From Phlegmacium glaucopus (lineage: Eukaryota > Basidiomycota > Agaricomycetes > Agaricales > Cortinariaceae): DNA of 64,000 nt. Position numbers and translations under genes: made by a program. Shown here piece after piece: positions 59,401 through 64,000 of the stretch; position 1 is the stretch's first letter, and the number at the start of each line of letters is the position of its first letter. The stretch covers positions 371,959 through 435,958 of the forward strand of contig MU130625.1 in NCBI GenBank assembly GCA_015039465.1, read 5' to 3'. The notes beneath the pieces are model-generated. The model was not told the origin of the DNA, searched no databases, and worked only from the letters and a program-made list of their open reading frames with translations.

Positions 59401-59628
59401 GGGGCTAACCCGGCTAAGTCGAACACTTACAGTAACGCCAGCGGCCTGACTAACTTGAATGCTCGCCGTCGCAGCGCTAATGGGAACGGATGGGATGGGA
59501 TCAGCGGTGCTCGTTACGATTGTTGAAGTCGAAGTCGAAGTCGATGCTGCAGAGCTTGAACCAAGAGTGGTCAGAGGTGGAGATTTTGGTTCCTTGGACT
59601 TGCCAAATCCCTTAACAATGCGCTTCAT
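56416..59628 (-). CDS. NB-ARC/TPR NOD-like receptor (fungal NLR)
   Basis: Five exons (59628-59431, 59360-59217, 59168-59103, 59051-58795, 58741-56416; introns 48-70 bp) give 996 residues without interruption. The N-terminal 135 residues are Ser/Thr/Ala-rich with no known effector domain, though NLLITGSTLVNCENYNVNV resembles the pre-NB segment of basidiomycete NLRs. Walker A is GMGGIGKT at 202-209, Walker B region is WLIVYDNADD at 273-282, the RNBS-B-like NILITSRNR follows, and GYIPLAVDHAG at 357-367 corresponds to GLPLA. The C-terminal third holds nine nearly identical 42-residue TPR units of the kinesin-light-chain type (consensus GAEHPDTIISMGNLA...DEAEQLELQVMDM). Such proteins are implicated in fungal self/non-self recognition. 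The unit after the sixth lacks 13-14 residues. The start ATG at 59628 is the first in frame. Confidence 0.9.
56450..57560 (-). repeat. 126-bp TPR-encoding tandem repeats within the NLR gene
   Basis: Nine units of 126 bp (one shortened) differ from each other at only a few positions. Shared blocks include CTCATCCAACCTTCTCTGC and TGCTAGATTTCCCATGCT on the plus strand. Units alternate between a few variants (GACGG, TTATGG or TTACGG before TATG), the pattern expected from repeat shuffling and gene conversion. Confidence 0.92.
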
Positions 59629-61502
59629 AGTAGGGTGTGGTGTTCGATGCGCAGAGGTCAAGGTGGGAGAAAGACAGAAGAATGTTGTTACATAAGACAG
59701 GTTCTCAAGTTCCCATGCATCGCCTTTGCGTCACAACATGCTATTAATATTTATTCTTTGTCACCAACTTAAATACACATCCTTCCCAAAGTGCTGAATC
59801 CATTGTGAGAGGCATATCCTAAGTTCCGTCGGATATTGCCCCTCTCGCTTTTCTACGCCAACTATCGTCCTTGTATGGACCCAAATTTGATGTCATACCA
59901 CCAGATGAATTCCATGAAAGTCTCTTGGACTCAAGGTAGGTTCGACGTCAGATGGATCACGGAAAAGATATGGATTGTCGACGGAGCTTGAACTTACAGC
60001 TTTTTGCCTTGGGCCTGCTGTAGTTGAAGATATAAAAGAGAAATAATGCCAGAAAGTCTACGTCGCAGGAGAACTAGTGAATTCAAGTACGGCACTCCCT
60101 TTGACACCAGACCAGGTCGAAAGAAGAGAAACAAGTTAATAATGCACCTTCTTCAACGTCTTGGGAGGCTTGATTTCAGTTCAGCATTGCCATCCTTCTG
60201 TTTCGCTTTAGGTTTCGGACGAGGTCTATCCACTTTGGTCAACATCCATCACATCATTATCCTTCATCGACTCGGACGTTGGTTTCAATAATCACGTTGG
60301 AGGCAGTAACACCTGAACTGGGTTTATGTTTCGGTCTTGGATTGGCTGGTCTGCTTTTGGCTACATTTTTTCATCTGCGTTCGTGGCGTCATCCAGACCC
60401 TTCTTCGCTTTGGGGTTGGACTTAGGCTGGGGTGTCAACGGTCCTTCCACACCACCAGCAGCGACCTTGGACTTGAGCCTTAAGTTCAGGTTTCGCCCTT
60501 TTCGATATCAGCAGCAGAAGCTGCAGCTTTCCTTTCGCTGGTTTCTTGACCGAGCACGTATCTTTAGGGCTGCACGCCGTGACCGTACAGTACGGAATGG
60601 ACGGACCCGTAGTACGGTTGCCGTACCCGTGCCGTCAAGGCTCAGCTTGACCAACTAGACGGACGGTGGACGGGACAATCAATGACCGTCCATTACCGTC
60701 GCAAAACGGCCGTTGACGGTATTGTACGGTATTGTACGGTATTGTACGGGTACCAATCCTTATTTTCTCACACCAACACCACCGTCTGTACGAGTAGTGC
60801 CTGCCTGTTTGACATACAAATACAGTTCTGACTTCCTGCCAGTCGAGAGACAACGATTGCGTGAAACGGCAGCAGTAAATTGTTGGAGTTGTTCAACTGT
60901 TGTAGCAGTTTTTGCAAGTGAGTAGACGATAGATTCTTGTGAGGCCAGGCTCAAGTGGACGAGTCTAGGTGTGCATCAGGAAAATGACATATTGTCTGAA
61001 CCGTCTGATCTGTCTTGCCACAGGCACATAAGACAGATTAAGACAGATTTGATGTGTCTTGTCAAAGCTATGTACCTTTCTGGTTAAGACATGAATGCCT
61101 GGGTTAAGGCACTTCAGACAGCCAGGCAGCACTGTCTTATTCCAGACTTAGTAGACATTTTTAGACATCCCCAGCCAGTTTCAGGGATTTTTCATGCTTG
61201 GTACTGTTATTATATTCACGTACTACAGTAATTACAGGGATATAGATAATAAACGACAGTAGACTACTACCCGGCGACATACACTGAGAACGTGAACATG
61301 GAGCTCCTATATACCTGCTCGTTCAAATGTACTACTGCCCTCCCATTTGTATGCAGGCCTTATGCTCTCCCACCCGTTTGTATGTACACCATCCCAGAAC
61401 AGCCGCGAGTGTCCATGCTGTTGTGGACAGGATTGCGTTGCTGTCGTTGAAGGTGATTGCGGGAAGATCTAAAAAGCAGGTATAACCGTATAAGGTTAGG
61501 AA

Positions 61503-61994
61503 TAGTGATGTTACGGCTCGGCTCGGCCTGAGTACCGTGGCTTAGGCTCGGCTTTTGACGGCTCGGGCTTGAGGAAATATGAAGCCCAAGCCTTGAGCCA
61601 TACCCTACAACGGCTTAGGCTCGGCCTTGGCTCAGGCCGCGGCTTGTTGATGGATTAGGTAATCTATTTCCCATGCGCTATTTCATGCCTATCAAGATGA
61701 CTTGCTTCAGTTCTTGGACACCGCAATTTAATTAGTATTAATGTCGAGTACACACACTATTGTGAGAACATATATAATTTCTTTGTAATTTATTTTTTTG
61801 TTATGAAAACAAGAATTCTAGTGGTAACTAATTATCAGAGAAAGCCGCGGCATGAGCTGCGGCTCACGGCTTCAAAAAAGACAAGCCCAAGCCGTGGGCC
61901 GTCCAGGCCGTCACCCAAGGCTTTCCACGGCCTGGGCTACCGCGGCTCGGCTCGGCTCGGCTTACGGCTTCAGGCCGAGCCTTTAACATCACTA
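61503..61994. mobile_element. hAT-type MITE with 8-bp target duplication GTTAGGAA
   Basis: Ends TAGTGATGTTA at both sides, length 492 bp. GTTAGGAA flanks it at 61495-61502 and 61995-62002. Subterminal regions carry GGCTCGGCTCGG-type repeats and GGCTTGAGG/CCTCAAGCC-like inverses. The ORF at 61803-62258 runs across its boundary and is not a gene. Confidence 0.93.
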
Positions 61995-62242
61995 GTTAGG
62001 AAACATAATTTATATATACAAATTACATACCTTTTAACAAGTCCTGGTGCTTGCCTGGCGCATCCAGCAAGACAGGAGGGGAGTCATGAAGGCACGTACT
62101 GGCCCCTACTGGGAAAGGTAGCAGGGAATACAATGTTAGTATATCTGTGGAGTCTGGACTTTTGGCATGGTGCTTACCTGACACCCTCAAGCGGCTCTAC
62201 GACGTACGTACCCACACTTCTGTTGGTCCCACCAGGTGCAGA

Positions 62243-62564
62243 CATCAGGAAAATATAGAAAAAACTTAAACAGGCTTATTCTTGGCTTAGTGGGCTTATT
62301 GCCTGCTAAGCACAAATAAGCCAAAAATAAGAAAATGACTTGGCTTACACAGGCTTAATGAGTACTTAAGGCTACTTATTTGAGCTTGGAATTCAAAATC
62401 TGGTGATCTAAGTTGAATTAAGTACAAATTAAGTGTGTTAAGTTGTAAATTAAGGCATCTAAGCCAAGTCATTTACTTATTTTTGGCTTATTTGTGCTTA
62501 GCAGGCAATAAGCCCACTAAGCCAAGAATAAGCCTGTTTAAGTTTTTTCTAGATTTTCCTGATG
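62243..62564. mobile_element. Small CATCAGG-terminus element with 105-bp inverted repeats
   Basis: The first and last roughly 105 bp are almost perfect reverse complements, beginning CATCAGGAAAATATAGAAAA and including TTGCCTGCTAAGCACAAATA. The core is about 110 bp. The dinucleotide GA flanks both sides. The whole element is a foldback structure of 322 bp. Confidence 0.85.
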
Positions 62565-63779
62565 GACTATGGTCAAGGGTGCACATCAGATACAAACCGG
62601 AACCTGGAATGAAGGTGCCGCACGTAGAAAGGTTGGTAGTAAAGTCAGATGTGAGCTATCGGTGGGAGTTGTAGTTGAGGGCAAACAATAAACACACGCT
62701 ACGCACGCACTATTTGGTTTCTATTTGCGTCATGTTGAATGAAGCGGAGTTTGAACGACCTTAGGATATTTTGAAGTTTCATGCGAGCTGTGCTGCTGCC
62801 ACGTCATCTTTTAGGATTATAATAAGTTATATACACTTGATACTAGTAGTATACAGAAGTCTCTGTTCAGCTAAAAACCTTAAGCCATGTTTTGCTGCTG
62901 ATATATTGCAATGATGCTATTCTGGCATCCAAGACAAATCCAAGGTACTTAGTCAGAAATTGTTAGGGAGGGCTTACCACTGTCTGAAAGTGTCTGGCTG
63001 TCTTAAAAGTGTCTGACTGTCTGGCTGTTTTAAAGCGTCTGACAAAATCAGACAAAACATCCAAAGTAAGCCCAAATAAGGGCCCAGATCAGATTCAGAC
63101 CGAAATCAGCCGCGATCAGACGTGTAAGCCCAATCAAGCAAGTTGTTATTTTCCTGATGTGTCAGGGATCATCTAAGGAAACTTCATACATCGTCTATAT
63201 TACTACTTGGACTGCTTACAGTAAATGTCATTTTTCCAAAGCTTATTTCCTTGCATACGACTCAGAATCCAGGACAGGCTCGAACTTGGAAATTTCAAGT
63301 TGAGCCGCGACCGAAAATCAAACCAGCGCTGGGTTGAAAATTTAGTGATTTGTCAGCATATTTCCATTTTCGGCAGGATTCAAGTGCTGTCTGGCCGTCT
63401 ACCGTACAACGGCCGTCTCCGTACCCGTCCCATAGCCGTTGGGGATCTGCCAACCAGACTTGACGGACGGTGGACGGGTGAACCGTACCCGTCCTCTGAC
63501 CGTCAATTGTACGGCCGTACCCATCAGACGGTACAGTGTGCAGCCCTACGTATCTTTACATTTTCCTCTGCTTTCCTTTGCCCTTATTTTTTCACTTTCT
63601 TGGCACCTCTAGCCAAAGCAAGATCTCTACTACCCAATGCTGTCTTAGCACCGGAAGAATCTGCTAGGACGATAGCATCAGCGTCCAAGAAAGTAATAAA
63701 CCACCGCTTACCCTCTTCCTCACTACCATCATCCTCGAAGCCATCTTTTATCCAGAACTGATGACACTCCATCAGGAAG

Positions 63780-64000
63780 AAATAACTTGTATATGTAGCT
63801 GTATATAGTCACAGTAGTTTGAATATTCTGGTACACAAGTCCCCCCATACATAGCTTCTTGCAAGGTCTCAGTAGACATGAGTAGACATAGTAGCTGTTT
63901 GCTTGGTATAGGTAGCTGTGGATACCTCTCAATAGATTCAGGCTATAGGAGCTACTGGTACTACCATGTTTAGATAGTTTCACCCTGCTGTATATATCCT
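63780..64000. other. Window end; no feature supported
   Basis: Contains repeated GTAGACAT/AGTAGCT-type words. If the lysine-rich gene continues upstream, its earlier exons would be here or beyond the window. Confidence 0.3.

Larger units (their letters stand above)
60974..63159. mobile_element. CATCAGG-terminus element nested in the hAT element
   Basis: Left end CATCAGGAAAATGACA, right end inverse CATCAGGAAAATAACA. Flanking dinucleotides are TG on both sides. The interior near both ends is rich in short AGACAG/CTGTCT units. It contains a hAT MITE (61503-61994) and a smaller element with the same termini (62243-62564). Confidence 0.7.
60565..63548. mobile_element. hAT-type element with 8-bp target duplication CGTATCTT, carrying nested insertions
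   Basis: Ends TAGGGCTGCACGCCGT and (inverse) TAGGGCTGCACACTGT. CGTATCTT flanks it at 60557-60564 and 63549-63556. Long subterminal regions on both sides contain inverted CCGTAC/GTACGG-rich sequence. The 2984-bp length is mostly nested insertions (60974-63159), leaving about 800 bp of the original element. No transposase, so it is a MITE of the same family as 29101-30522. Confidence 0.92.
59819..63760 (-). pseudogene. Lysine-rich host gene split by a hAT element
   Basis: Minus-strand coding traces occur on both sides of the 60565-63548 insertion. Upstream (about 63760-63557) is an exon with FWIKDGFEDDGSEEEGKRWF and LDADAIVLADSSGAKTA, then a Lys-rich run. Downstream are GNAELKSS, RPRPKPKAKQKD and a C-terminal exon SSGGMTSNLGPYKDDSWRR ending at the TAG 59819-59821. 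The frame at the insertion site stays open after removal (KDTCSVKKPAKGK), but other points need frameshifts, so decay is likely. I cannot name the protein. It is charged and low-complexity, and may be nuclear. Its start could lie beyond the window. Confidence 0.5.

Noticed and set aside
61803..62258. 151-codon plus-strand open frame
   Set aside because: It crosses the right end of a hAT MITE (61994) into unrelated sequence, so it is a chance frame.

Overview
The window is nuclear DNA from a filamentous fungus, almost certainly an agaricomycete (mushroom-forming) basidiomycete. The evidence is the many phase-conserved introns of about 50-65 bp, two of them GC-AG, the Kre9/Knh1-type GPI-anchored Ser/Thr-rich wall protein, the TET/JBP-type dioxygenase remnants, the NB-ARC/TPR receptor and the dense hAT, Copia and Gypsy debris. 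No prokaryotic features are present. All gene models were built by hand from splice signals and frame continuity. Family names come from recognised motifs and were not database-checked.

Positions 1-21,000 are a housekeeping gene neighbourhood: ATP23 metalloprotease (2167-3094, +), a GPI-anchored wall protein (3441-4293, +), a tandem pair of uncharacterised paralogues (4856-5898 and 6897-7852, -), a dithiol glutaredoxin with a mitochondrial-type leader (11316-11949, +), DPM3 (12254-13053, +), a Gfd2/YDR514C-like DEDDh exonuclease (16069-18164, -) and delta-COP of the COPI coat (19044-21017, -). The reconstructed frames are intact. Long stretches at 1-2166, 8108-11315 and 13054-16068 show no supportable gene.

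Positions 21,000-56,000 are a transposon graveyard. It holds a decayed Ty3/Gypsy pol with chromodomain (24824-27330, -) and a second Gypsy piece (31283-31830, +), plus a Ty1/Copia element (37280 to beyond 44342, -) carrying two later LTR insertions and one hAT MITE. Across the window there are at least seven hAT-like MITEs with exact 8-bp target duplications, or clear relatives of them. There are also solo-LTR-like insertions whose 4-bp target duplications all derive from NCGN, a family of elements with CATCAGG termini, several satellites, and TET/JBP dioxygenase pseudogenes caught in a 1.1-kb inverted repeat. One multi-exon gene with paired cysteine clusters (47647-49228, +) remains open here.

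Positions 56,000-64,000 contain an intact 996-residue NB-ARC/TPR protein of the fungal NLR type with nine nearly identical repeats (56416-59628, -). Next to it is a lysine-rich host gene split by a hAT element that itself carries three further nested insertions (59819-63760).

The most striking anomaly concerns data integrity. The block 44343-45695, next to a 100-N gap, is written backwards without complementation. Read as a plain complement it contains a coding frame, and reversing it in place restores the missing long terminal repeat of the Copia element.
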